Shown here piece by piece: positions 8,723 to 17,255 of a stretch of DNA of 64,000 nucleotides; position 1 is the first letter of the stretch, and every line of letters starts with the position of its first letter. Below the pieces are notes generated by a model. The model worked only from the letters and a program-made list of their open reading frames with translations, was not told where the DNA came from and ran no database searches. Source of the DNA: Asaia krungthepensis NRIC 0535. GTDB lineage: Bacteria; Pseudomonadota; Alphaproteobacteria; Acetobacterales; Acetobacteraceae. Made by a program: the position numbers and the translations under genes. Where the stretch lies: contig NZ_BAPV01000061.1 of the NCBI RefSeq assembly GCF_025995175.1, positions 124,001 through 188,000 on the forward strand, written 5' to 3'.

Positions 8723-10003
8723 ATGACCAAGGTCCCCTCCCCCCAGGACAGACTGGTTGGCTCTTATGGATATGGTGCGCTCGCAATCGCCGCACTGATT
8801 TTCTTTGCCATGGGTTTCGTGACCTGGCTGAATGGCCCTCTGATTTCTTTCGTGCGCGTGGCGTTCTCGCTCAGCGAGTTCAGTGCGTTTTTCATTCCGA
8901 TGGCGTTCTATTTTTCCTTTTTCCTGTTTTCCATTCCTACATCGCTCATCGCCCAGAGGCTCGGACTCAAGACGGGTCTAACGCTCTCCGTGCTCGTTTC
9001 TGCACTGGGCGTGGCGGTATTCGGCCAGTTCGTCGCCTGGCGAATCTATCCGGGGGCGCTGACCGGACTTCTGATCCTCGGTGCAGGCATCTCGTTGATG
9101 CAGGTCGTGATCAATCCTCTGGTCAGCCTTCTGGGGCCGGCAGATCGTGCCGCCCAGCGCATTTCGATCATGGGAATCTGCAACAAGACAGCGGGCATCC
9201 TGGCCCCGATCGTGCTCGGGCTTCTCGTCATGCGCAATATCGGCGCCGTCGCCGAGAAGGCCCAGTCGGCAACCGATCCGGCGGTGCGAGAAGCTTTGTT
9301 GAACAATTTCGTTCAGGCGCTTTACGCTCCTTATCTGGGCATGGCCGGATTGCTGGTGGTCATCGCAATCATCGTGGCGTTTGCCCCCCTGCCCAATCTG
9401 GAGGCGACGCCCATCCTGTCGGGCGAGGGGTCGGATCGACGGTTCTTCAAGCCGCATCTTGTGTTCGGCTTTATCGCCATGTTCCTCTATGTCGGTATCG
9501 AAGTCATGGCCGGTGACGCCATCGGCACCTATGGGCAGAGTTTCGGGCTGCCGCTCGACGAGACCAAATTCTTCACGGCGCTCACCCTGACCGGCATGCT
9601 TATCGGCTATATCATGGGCTTTGTGATCGTTCCGCGCTTCATCAAGCAGGAGGTCTATATCCAACTCTCCTGTCTGGTCGGCTGTGTTCTGACCGTTCTG
9701 GCAGTTTTGACGCAGGGCTATAATTCGGTGTTCTGCGTGGCGCTTCTGGGCGTTACGAATGCCATGATCATGCCGACGATATTTCCGATTGCGATACGCG
9801 GCGCCGGGCACATGACCGCCATGGCCTCCGCCATCATGGTGATGTCCTATAGTGGGGGTGCCGTGGTCCCGCAGTTTTACGTGTGGCTCAAACCGGTCTT
9901 CGGGTTTCAGGGCATGTTCGCCATGATCGTCATACCGGCCTATCTGATTATTCTGGCCTATGCCCGGCGTTACGGTCGTGTCGGGCTCAGCAACGGGGAA
10001 TGA
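8723..10003 (+). CDS. nagP: MFS sugar permease, NagP/FucP type
   Basis: A 426-residue inner-membrane carrier with about 12 hydrophobic segments. It begins ALIFFAMGFVTWLNGPLISFV and later has MQVVINPLVSLLG and GICNKTAGILAPI, the pattern of the FucP/GluP/NagP branch of the major facilitator superfamily, which imports fucose, glucose/galactose or GlcNAc with protons. The ATG at 8723 is preceded by GAGG about 12 nt away; a GTG at 8705 would add six residues without a better site. Between the GlcNAc kinase and NagA, GlcNAc is the expected substrate. It ends 3 nt before nagA. Confidence 0.9.
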   Translation: MTKVPSPQDRLVGSYGYGALAIAALIFFAMGFVTWLNGPLISFVRVAFSLSEFSAFFIPMAFYFSFFLFSIPTSLIAQRLGLKTGLTLSVLVSALGVAVFGQFVAWRIYPGALTGLLILGAGISLMQVVINPLVSLLGPADRAAQRISIMGICNKTAGILAPIVLGLLVMRNIGAVAEKAQSATDPAVREALLNNFVQALYAPYLGMAGLLVVIAIIVAFAPLPNLEATPILSGEGSDRRFFKPHLVFGFIAMFLYVGIEVMAGDAIGTYGQSFGLPLDETKFFTALTLTGMLIGYIMGFVIVPRFIKQEVYIQLSCLVGCVLTVLAVLTQGYNSVFCVALLGVTNAMIMPTIFPIAIRGAGHMTAMASAIMVMSYSGGAVVPQFYVWLKPVFGFQGMFAMIVIPAYLIILAYARRYGRVGLSNGE

Positions 10004-10006
10004 TAC

Positions 10007-11125
10007 GTGAGTGAAGTACTGAGCGGACAGATCGTTCTGACTGATCGCATTCTTTCGGGGACGATCGGGTTCAATACCCACATCGAAACGATCACAGCCT
10101 GCGAAGCGCCCCCCGATCGTTTCATTCTGCCCGGCTTCATAGACGGGCATGTTCATGGCGGCGACGATGCGGATACGATGGATGGTGTCGAGGCCATCCA
10201 TACCCTGGCCTATTTCCATATGCGTCATGGCACGACCACCATTTTGCCCACAACCATCACCCGCCCGTGGCACGATGTGCTCTACGCGCTGCGCGCTGTT
10301 GCCGAGGTCATGGCGGCCCCAAGCGAAAACGGGCCACGTATTCACGGAGCACATCTGGAAGGGCCCTTTGTCAGCCCGCACAAACTCGGCGCCCAACCTC
10401 CGTTCACAATCGCCCCGGAGCCAGAAAAACTCGACGATATCCTTGCGATAGGGTGCGTTCGTGTCGTGACGCTGGCACCGGAAATACCGCATGCCGATAC
10501 CGCCATGGTCCGCTTTGCCGAGGCTGGGGTGCGTGTGAGCATCGGCCATACCGTCGCCAATTATGAAACAACCCACGCCGCCCTGTGTCGTATCTGCGCA
10601 GCGAGGGGCGGCGTGGCAGGTGGCACCCATCTGTTCAATGCCATGTCTCCAATCGAAGGGCGCAACCCCGGACCTCTTACTGCCCTGATGTGCCATGATG
10701 AAAGCTATGCGGAGATGATCTTCGATACGCATCATGTTCATCCTGCGAGCTTTCACCTCGCCTCACGCATGATGCCCGACAGGCTTTTATTCGTGACCGA
10801 CGCCATGCGCGGCGCAGGTCTGCCTGACGGCCCGAGCTCCCTGGGCGGGCAGGACGTACTGATCAGTGACGGGGTAGTGCGCCTTCCCAGTGGCTCTCTG
10901 GCCGGAAGCGTGTTGACCCTTGATCAGGCATTGCGCAACGCTGTCACGCATGGCGCCTCCCTGCCCGAAGCGAGCCATCTGGTCAGCTCGAACGCTGCCC
11001 GCTATCTCGGCCTCACAGACAGAGGAAGTCTGGAAACCGGCAAACTCGCAGATTTCGTCGTTCTGGACGCTGATCTGTGCGTCCGGGAAGTGTGGGTCGG
11101 TGGGCGCAAGACCCATACTTCCTAG
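10007..11125 (+). CDS. nagA: N-acetylglucosamine-6-phosphate deacetylase
   Basis: A 372-residue amidohydrolase that releases acetate from GlcNAc-6-phosphate, giving the NagB substrate. It starts at GTG 10007 with GGGGA 6 nt upstream, 3 nt past the nagP stop, so the two are translationally linked. Motifs in order: PGFIDGHVHGG (metal site), HLEGPFVSPHKLGAQ (metal-binding Glu), IGHTVANYE, GGTHLFNAM, FDTHHVHP and VTDAMRGAG with the catalytic Asp. The final beta-strand segment KLADFVVLD is typical of the family. Length and motif set are complete. Confidence 0.96.
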   Translation: MSEVLSGQIVLTDRILSGTIGFNTHIETITACEAPPDRFILPGFIDGHVHGGDDADTMDGVEAIHTLAYFHMRHGTTTILPTTITRPWHDVLYALRAVAEVMAAPSENGPRIHGAHLEGPFVSPHKLGAQPPFTIAPEPEKLDDILAIGCVRVVTLAPEIPHADTAMVRFAEAGVRVSIGHTVANYETTHAALCRICAARGGVAGGTHLFNAMSPIEGRNPGPLTALMCHDESYAEMIFDTHHVHPASFHLASRMMPDRLLFVTDAMRGAGLPDGPSSLGGQDVLISDGVVRLPSGSLAGSVLTLDQALRNAVTHGASLPEASHLVSSNAARYLGLTDRGSLETGKLADFVVLDADLCVREVWVGGRKTHTS

Positions 11126-11286
11126 ACCAAAATCACAGAGACATCGCAACGTTATCATGACAATGTAACAGTATCACACGTTTTTTTGTAGTCGCCTCTG
11201 GTGTTGCTCTATTGTGTCTTTCTGTTAATGCCGTGTCCATAAGACAAACAGCCCTCGAGCAGCGTCAAAACAACCCGGCCAGAGTG

Positions 11287-12804
11287 ATGAGCAGAACCAG
11301 CACGATTTTACCCCTCTCCCCCAAGCCCTCGGCCCCGTCCTTGCAGATTTCCCCTCCTGTCAACGCCCGCAAACGTTGTTCCCTTATGCGAGTGCTCTCG
11401 ATGGCATTCGCCGTCGCTGCGCTTTGTGCGCCAGAAGCGAGAGCGCAGGCCCAGACAGCCAAGACAATCGAGACGGATGATTACGTTGCGATGGGTTTCC
11501 CGATTGCCGGACAGGGCGCAGTGCCCATCGGCCCCCTCGTCCCCTCGCTCTATGGCAACCCGCATCTCCTGGGCGATTGGGGCGGGGCGCAGAGCTGGAT
11601 GCAAAAGCGCGGCATCTTCCTGAACATTGCCCTTAACGAGGAATATATGGGCAACATCACGGGCGGTCGTACACGGGACAATGTGTTCGCGGGGCAGGTC
11701 GCAGCCGGGCTCGATATCGACTGGCAGAAGCTGGCGGGGATCAAAGGGTTCTGGACCCATATGCTCGTGGTGAACGGACACGGACGCAACTTCAGCTATT
11801 CGCTGGGGGATTATGTTTCCAATCCCGAGCAGATCTATGGCGCACGCGGCAATGTGGTGGCCCATCTTGTCTCGATGTATGCCGACAAGACGTTCCTGCA
11901 TGACCGTGTCATCCTGTCAGCCGGTGTGATCCCGACAGGCACGTTTTTCGATTTCGACGCGCTCGCTTGTAATTTCATGAATGTGAGCGTCTGCGGCAAT
12001 TTTGCACCCGGCAAATATGCTCCCGGCGGGCGCGACTGGCCCTCTGCCAATATCGGTGCCGTACTGCGTGTGCGCCCCACAGAGCGCACCTATATCATGG
12101 GGGGACTTTTCGCGGTGAGCCCACATTCTTTCAATGGCGGCATATCGGGCTGGGCTCTTGCGCAGGATGGCCTGGGCAAGCTCAGCTCGCAGTTCGAAAC
12201 GGGATGGGATCCGGCTTTCGGCAAGGACAAGCTCCTCGGTCACTACAAGGTCGGCTTTTACTACGACAACTCGCGTTATCCGCATCTCTATGAAGACCGG
12301 TATGGCGGCTCCTATCAGGCCAGTGGCCTTGGTGCCCGGCGCCAGTCCGGCATGTGGTCGAGCTGGTTCATGTTCGATCAGATGCTCATGCGCAGCGGCA
12401 AGGGGCTGGCTGATGGTCTGATCGTCATTGGCGGTGTCGGTTATGCGCAGGGCAATGTCGTGGCCATGCGCGACCATGAATGGATCGGCCTGCTGCAAAG
12501 CGGCACGCCGTGGCATCGTCCACTCGACCAGATCGGCATCATGTTCCAGCATATGAACATGAGTCGCTCGGTACGTTTGCAGCAGGAATCGTCGCTGGCT
12601 CTCGGGCTGCCCTTCGTCTCGAATCAGTGGGGCACAGTCTACGGGGTCCAGAACTGGGAACAGGTCTACGAGGCATTCTACAGCGTCCACCTCGCGCGGG
12701 CGACCTCTCTCCAGTTCGATTTTCAGTACCTCCAGCATCCCGGCGCGACCACGACGTTCAAGGACGCCGCCGTTCTGGGTGGGCAGTTTACCACGAACTT
12801 CTGA
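11287..12804 (+). CDS. oprB: Carbohydrate-selective porin, OprB family
   Basis: About 505 residues from the ATG at 11287. A second ATG at 11386 (MRVLSMAFAVAALCAPEARAQA) would give a compact signal peptide, and a TTG at 11212 a longer protein; the start is uncertain. The mature part has LLGDWGGAQSWMQKRGI, GLDIDWQKLAG, GFWTHMLVVNGHG, ARATSLQFDFQYLQHPG and a C-terminal phenylalanine, as expected for the 16-stranded OprB barrel that admits sugars across the outer membrane. It lies on the same strand after nagA with a gap of about 160 bases, so it probably serves the GlcNAc locus, although OprB porins in acetic acid bacteria also carry glucose. Confidence 0.88.
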   Translation: MSRTSTILPLSPKPSAPSLQISPPVNARKRCSLMRVLSMAFAVAALCAPEARAQAQTAKTIETDDYVAMGFPIAGQGAVPIGPLVPSLYGNPHLLGDWGGAQSWMQKRGIFLNIALNEEYMGNITGGRTRDNVFAGQVAAGLDIDWQKLAGIKGFWTHMLVVNGHGRNFSYSLGDYVSNPEQIYGARGNVVAHLVSMYADKTFLHDRVILSAGVIPTGTFFDFDALACNFMNVSVCGNFAPGKYAPGGRDWPSANIGAVLRVRPTERTYIMGGLFAVSPHSFNGGISGWALAQDGLGKLSSQFETGWDPAFGKDKLLGHYKVGFYYDNSRYPHLYEDRYGGSYQASGLGARRQSGMWSSWFMFDQMLMRSGKGLADGLIVIGGVGYAQGNVVAMRDHEWIGLLQSGTPWHRPLDQIGIMFQHMNMSRSVRLQQESSLALGLPFVSNQWGTVYGVQNWEQVYEAFYSVHLARATSLQFDFQYLQHPGATTTFKDAAVLGGQFTTNF

Positions 12805-12814
12805 GTCCTGACGG

Positions 12815-12851
12815 CACCCGGGGAAGGCGGAAGCACCCGCCTCCTTCCGGG
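12815..12851. terminator. Hairpin between convergent oprB and ade
   Basis: A GGAAGGCGG...CCGCC-TCCTTCC inverted repeat with flanking CCCGG/CCGGG lies between the oprB stop and the ade stop. It is suited to terminate both genes, but no T-run follows. Confidence 0.45.
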
Positions 12852-12858
12852 CGTCTGC

Positions 12859-14574
12859 TCAGTTGACGAGTGTCATCGTATCGACATCGATAAGGCCCAT
12901 ATCCGTTATCTTGAGATGCGGAATAACCGGGAGAGGCAGGAACGCCAGCTGCAGGAATGGCTCCTCAAGCGTTCCGCCCATCGCCCCCACGGCACACCGC
13001 AACGCTTCAAGATCGACCCGCACCTGCTCGAACGAACGGTCACTCATGAGGCCGGCGAGAGGAAGGCTGAGTTCGGCCACCACCTCCCCCTCCCGAACCG
13101 CAACGAATCCGCCGCCCAGTATGGCGAGACGCGCAACGGCCAGCGCCATATCATCATCATTCATCCCGACAACGCAGATATTATGGCTGTCATGCCCCAC
13201 CGATGACGCCAGCGCACCCGTTGCGAGCCCGAAACCCTTGACGAAGCCGCGGCCGATATTGCCGTTCTTGCCGTGGCGGGCAATCACACAGATCTTGGCA
13301 ATATCCTGCCCGGCATCGGGCAGAACCTGCCCCCCGGATACGGGGAGATCATGCCGCAGGAAGCTGGTGATGATTTGACCGGGCACGATCCCAATCACGG
13401 CCCGATCTGTGCCGCTCCCGGCGATGGCCAGATCACCGGCAGTGACGGGTTTCGCCAGTTTGACGCTGCCGTATCCGGAAGGCTCGATCGTGTGCCTCGC
13501 GTCGAACAGGGCGTCATCGACCTGACGCCCCGCCGAAAAGACCTGCGCGACCTGACAGGTTTCGAGGTCATCGAGCAGCACGATATCGGCACGTTGACCC
13601 GGAGCTATCTGCCCCCGATCACGCAGGCCAAAGGCACGTGCGGCTGACAGGGAGGCCGCACGATAAGCGGCCAGAGGGGCCACACCCAGCGCGATGGCCT
13701 TGCGGATCAAGAAATCGATATGCCCCTCATGGGCGATTTCCATCGGATTCCGGTCATCGGTGCAGAACGCGAAAAACTGCGATGTCTCAGGGGTCAGCAA
13801 CGGGGCAAGTGCTGCCAGATCCTTGCAGACCGATCCCTCCCGGATAAGAATGGTGATGCCCTTGCGGATCTTTTCGAGTGCTTCGTCAGCGAGGGTCGCC
13901 TCATGATCGGTGAGGATACCCGCTGCGAGATATCCGTTCAGCGCCCGTCCGCGCAGGAGCGGCGCATGTCCGTCGATATGCCCCCCGGCAAAAGCGGTAA
14001 GCTTTTCCATGCAGTCGGACTGGCAGCCGAGCACCCCGGGGAAGTTCATGAACTCGGCAAGACCGATCACCTTCGGGTGGGTACGATAGGCCTCGAGCGC
14101 AGCCGCATCGAGAATGGCTCCTGAGGTTTCCAGCGGTGTCGCCGGTACGCAACTCGACAGATTGACCCTCAGATCCATCACCGTTCGGGTGGCGCAGTCG
14201 AGAAAATAATCGAAAGCACCGGTGCCAAGCACGTTGGCCATCTCATGCGGGTCACAGATCGCTGTCGTTACGCCATGAGGCAGAACACACCGATCGAACT
14301 CGAACGGGGTGATGAGAGAAGACTCAACATGGAGATGGGTGTCGATGAACCCCGGCACCGCAATACGTCCCTCTCCGTCAATCTCACGGACACCCTCGTA
14401 GCGATCGAGTATGCCGACCACACGATCACCGGTGATCGCAATATCGGTGGGCAGGAGAGCGCCCGTGACCAGATCGAACAGCCTGACATTGCGTATGACC
14501 AGATCGGCGGGCTCCGATCCGGCACCCTGACGCACTCGCCGCTCGATTTCATGACGCATCATTCGCTCCCGCAT
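12859..14574 (-). CDS. ade: Adenine deaminase (amidohydrolase type)
   Basis: A 571-residue enzyme converting adenine to hypoxanthine and ammonia in the cytosol. Motifs: [20 protein letters not shown] (metal site), THGV-like [49 protein letters not shown] and [11 protein letters not shown] (catalytic Asp), then the family's C-terminal domain with [11 protein letters not shown] and [10 protein letters not shown]. This full motif set separates it from other amidohydrolases. Hypoxanthine can feed the xanthine dehydrogenase encoded at 20.9-24.8 kb. It is convergent with oprB and follows the halogenase-like gene on the same strand with about 100 bases between. The start could be ATG 14574 or the nearby ATGs a few codons in. 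Confidence 0.95.
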   Translation of the reverse strand: MRERMMRHEIERRVRQGAGSEPADLVIRNVRLFDLVTGALLPTDIAITGDRVVGILDRYEGVREIDGEGRIAVPGFIDTHLHVESSLITPFEFDRCVLPHGVTTAICDPHEMANVLGTGAFDYFLDCATRTVMDLRVNLSSCVPATPLETSGAILDAAALEAYRTHPKVIGLAEFMNFPGVLGCQSDCMEKLTAFAGGHIDGHAPLLRGRALNGYLAAGILTDHEATLADEALEKIRKGITILIREGSVCKDLAALAPLLTPETSQFFAFCTDDRNPMEIAHEGHIDFLIRKAIALGVAPLAAYRAASLSAARAFGLRDRGQIAPGQRADIVLLDDLETCQVAQVFSAGRQVDDALFDARHTIEPSGYGSVKLAKPVTAGDLAIAGSGTDRAVIGIVPGQIITSFLRHDLPVSGGQVLPDAGQDIAKICVIARHGKNGNIGRGFVKGFGLATGALASSVGHDSHNICVVGMNDDDMALAVARLAILGGGFVAVREGEVVAELSLPLAGLMSDRSFEQVRVDLEALRCAVGAMGGTLEEPFLQLAFLPLPVIPHLKITDMGLIDVDTMTLVN

Positions 14575-14672
14575 GAGGGAGGCCGACTGGCTTCGGCCCC
14601 CGAAGAGCGTCTCACTATATAGGATCGTGCCTATGTTGAAATGGGCGCATTCCGCTATCGGAGCAGGCTGCC

Positions 14673-16226
14673 TTATGCAGCGTCGAGTTGCTTGGCCATG
14701 TTGAAGAACCGGTCATCGAATGTCCGGGTTTCAATGATGGATCCCGCCAGCTCCTGCAGGATCTTCATGTTCTTTTCGAGCAAAGCCCGCACGGCCTCAT
14801 CGGACTTGTCTTTGAGGAAGATAGAGCGGTTGGCGTAATCCTGGATCGACCCGACGAGACTGATGAAGTCAGAGAGCACGTAATCATCGGACACGGCACC
14901 GGGCTGACGCAGATGTTCCATGACCCTGTGATGCAGCTTGTAGAAGGCCGAAATCTCGCCGTGGATTGACTCGATGAAGTCCATATCGCTGAATTTGTCG
15001 TTCATGAACAACACACACATGAACATGAAGTAGAAAACAGCATCCCAGTTCGTTTTCACGAAAACGTAGTTCCAGTTATCGAACCCGGCGTAAGACGCAT
15101 GATGCGTGTCATCGAAACCGGCATAGGCCTCTGCCATGACGCTGTTCATGCGGCTGATCATGTCACGGCCGCCCGGCTTCGTAATTGCAGTCGTGATCAT
15201 GGTGTTGGCGAGACCGATCATGTCGGTACCGTTCGAATACATCGGATCGATGAAACCCGCCGCTTCGCCGGTCAGCGCCCAGCCATCGGCAGACAGGAAC
15301 CGCGAGGACAGATACGAGTAGTTGCGCAGCATCACGAAGTCGATCACCTCGAATGCCTTGCTTTCCATGTAGGCCTGGAAACGAGGCTCTTGCCGGTTCA
15401 GCCAGTCGACGGCGAGGGGATGGGAGCTCATCTCGGACAATTTATGTATCGTGTTATCGAACACGATACCGATGCTCGTCGTCTGCTCGCTAATGGGAAT
15501 GATCCAGACCCAGTAGCCCCGCCCGATCAGATGGGTAGTGCTCCTCGCCCTCTCGCGGGCATTACCGAATGGATTGGCCTCGTCGGTCGAACTCAGAAAC
15601 TCGTTGATGTCCACCTTGCCCGCGACCCGGAACCAGACAGCGGAGTGATTGACGCGCGCAGGCTGCTGCAGGCCGAATTTTTTCATCAGGACGCGACCGC
15701 GCCCCGAGGCGTCGACTACCCATCTTGCCGCGCGCTTCGTAACCGCGCCCTCATGATCGCGCACCGAGACGTCGTGAACCTCCCCGTTTTTCTCGATATC
15801 GAGCACCCGGCTGTTCTCGACCAGAGTGATACGCTCGCCGAGTTCATCACGCAGGTGGTTCTCGAGCTTGCCACGATCTATCTGATAGGTGGGCTGATGC
15901 GGATAAACCCCGAGCCCGATCTCACGATAGGGAGAATCACCCGTGCCATTCAGCGTCTGGATGAAGCGCAGCCCCATCTTGCGCAGATGATCGAATTCCA
16001 GATGGTATTTGCACCCGACGATTTCAGACAGATAATAGGCACCAATCTCGACCGTCGATTCTCCAACCTTGTGAATGCGTTCGGGGTACGGAAACCGGCG
16101 ATTATGCGCGATACAGATCTGCAGGGTCGGATCGGCATCGAGCAGTTGCTTGGCCAGTGTGAGGCCAGCCAATCCTGCGCCAACGATCAGGACATCATGG
16201 ACAAGGTGCGGTGCGTGTTCAGACAA
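14673..16226 (-). CDS. FAD-dependent halogenase-like / monooxygenase-like oxidoreductase
   Basis: A 517-residue flavoprotein. It has a Rossmann VGAGLAGLT (residues 15-23), a KVGES segment (53-57) where halogenases have VGEAT, a lysine in LRKMGLRF (Lys83) in the place of the catalytic lysine, and WVWIIP (239-244), which fits the WxWxIP signature of flavin-dependent halogenases. Later, [14 protein letters not shown] resembles their GDAxxFIDPLFSSG. The C-terminal 150 residues are helical and Phe/Tyr/Met-rich. Chlorination or bromination of an aromatic substrate is possible; a hydroxylase is the alternative. Translation appears to start at TTG 16226, since no ATG or GTG lies upstream in frame. 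No flavin reductase or biosynthetic partner is adjacent. Confidence 0.75.
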   Translation of the reverse strand: MSEHAPHLVHDVLIVGAGLAGLTLAKQLLDADPTLQICIAHNRRFPYPERIHKVGESTVEIGAYYLSEIVGCKYHLEFDHLRKMGLRFIQTLNGTGDSPYREIGLGVYPHQPTYQIDRGKLENHLRDELGERITLVENSRVLDIEKNGEVHDVSVRDHEGAVTKRAARWVVDASGRGRVLMKKFGLQQPARVNHSAVWFRVAGKVDINEFLSSTDEANPFGNARERARSTTHLIGRGYWVWIIPISEQTTSIGIVFDNTIHKLSEMSSHPLAVDWLNRQEPRFQAYMESKAFEVIDFVMLRNYSYLSSRFLSADGWALTGEAAGFIDPMYSNGTDMIGLANTMITTAITKPGGRDMISRMNSVMAEAYAGFDDTHHASYAGFDNWNYVFVKTNWDAVFYFMFMCVLFMNDKFSDMDFIESIHGEISAFYKLHHRVMEHLRQPGAVSDDYVLSDFISLVGSIQDYANRSIFLKDKSDEAVRALLEKNMKILQELAGSIIETRTFDDRFFNMAKQLDAA

Positions 16227-16547
16227 GACACAACTACTCGATTTTTGAGGTGAATACGATGCGCAAGCGTTAAATTGGCGCTCGGGTCGGATTATGGGTA
16301 CCTAATTGACCGGACACCGTTAATCAACATCAAATCAACGTCACAACACATTGATATAATCGACAACACCGCTCCTGTATTGCACGATCATCGCCAAATT
16401 ATTCTCTCAGCGTATTGTTTTACGCTTGCATGTCAGGAATCTTCCTTTGCAAGCCGCTCGAGAGCATCAATTTCGCGGGGAATGTCGTCCCCTTCTTCCT
16501 TTTCTCCTGCATTCTCATGGGCTTTTCATGTAAAGGCGAGTTTCATC
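16227..16547. other. Non-coding gap, AT-rich
   Basis: About 320 bases between the divergent halogenase-like gene and the helix-hairpin-helix gene. The reading frame continuous with the downstream gene extends back through it, but the residues are low-complexity and unlike a protein, and the ribosome site points to the GTG at 16548. I see no further feature. Confidence 0.4.
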
Positions 16548-16841
16548 GTGAGCAGTAACACACCATTCACGCCGCAATTCAGCGTAAACGAGAGACTGCT
16601 ACTCCTGCGGGGAAAGCATATCGGTCCCACGGTCATCCTGCGTCTTGAGCAGATTGGTATCGTTTCTCTATCCGCCCTCTCCCACCATGAGTCGGAAGAT
16701 ATATGCCTGCGCATCGCGGCACATCTCGGATCACGTTGCTGGCGAAACAGCCCCCGCGCGCGCGATGCCATCGCAACGGCCATCACGATTGCGCGGAAGG
16801 AGAGTTCGCCCCCCCAGATCCTTTCCTCTCATCAGCCGTGA
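16548..16841 (+). CDS. Small helix-hairpin-helix domain protein
   Basis: A 97-residue product from GTG 16548, with AAGGCGAG 8 nt upstream. The core (residues ~12-60) reads LLLLRGKHIGPTVILRLEQIGI followed by SLSALSHHESEDICLRI, a single helix-hairpin-helix of the type that binds DNA non-specifically. A CWRNSPRARDAIATAI tail follows, a pattern I recall from short HHH proteins of Alphaproteobacteria. Function is unknown. It precedes feoA by about 170 bases on the same strand but an operator-like palindrome lies between, so it need not be iron-related. Confidence 0.6.
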   Translation: MSSNTPFTPQFSVNERLLLLRGKHIGPTVILRLEQIGIVSLSALSHHESEDICLRIAAHLGSRCWRNSPRARDAIATAITIARKESSPPQILSSHQP

Positions 16842-16956
16842 GAAACCCGGCGAGACCTCATAATGGAACGGCCGCCTGCCCATGACCGGGTTCTGTCACA
16901 AAGGATTTCACCCCCGCCCCCTTCCCTAAGAAAACATGAAGGACTATCTAGGCAAT

Positions 16957-16971
16957 TGAGAAGCGTTCTCA
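16957..16971. promoter_or_regulatory. Irr/Fur-like palindrome upstream of feoAB
   Basis: TGAGAA-GCG-TTCTCA is a perfect inverted repeat 38 bases before the feoA start. Its core AGAANNNTTCT equals that of the alphaproteobacterial iron control element recognised by Irr. It sits where an iron-dependent repressor or activator of feoAB would act. Confidence 0.55.
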
Positions 16972-17008
16972 CGGAACGCCATTTTCCGGCTATAGATGGG
17001 CTTTCCTC

Positions 17009-17248
17009 ATGACACTCGACACCCTGCCCAAAGGCGCGCACGCGGTCATCAGCCAGGTCGTGGCGCGTATGGTCGATGATCCGATCGCGACGCGACTGGG
17101 CGAGTTGGGGTTCATTCCGGGCGCCCCGGTCGAAATCGTGGCAACAGGCCCCGTGGGCCATGACCCCATTGCCGTTCGGCTTGGCTCGACCTGTTTTGCC
17201 CTTCGCCGTGGTGAGGCCTCGCGTATCACGCTCAAACACGATCTCTGA
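17009..17248 (+). CDS. feoA: Ferrous iron transport protein A
   Basis: A 79-residue SH3-like FeoA domain protein: ATRLGELGFIPGAPVEIV and GPVGHDPIAVRLGSTCFALRRGEASRI are diagnostic. FeoA assists FeoB in ferrous iron import at the inner membrane. It is followed 7 nt later by feoB, giving a classic feoAB unit. The ribosome site is weak, but the N-terminus fits the family. Confidence 0.94.
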   Translation: MTLDTLPKGAHAVISQVVARMVDDPIATRLGELGFIPGAPVEIVATGPVGHDPIAVRLGSTCFALRRGEASRITLKHDL

Positions 17249-17255
17249 TCTGGAT

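Noticed and set aside
8978-10756. 592-codon open frame on the minus strand opposite nagP and nagA
   Set aside because: It is antisense to two genes with complete motifs, and its translation is His/Arg/Gln-rich with no family character; it is a by-product of GC-rich codon bias.
17076-17255. Upstream start for feoB giving 680 residues
   Set aside because: The extra 60 residues overlap feoA in another frame and are not FeoB-like; ATG 17256 gives the normal N-terminus.
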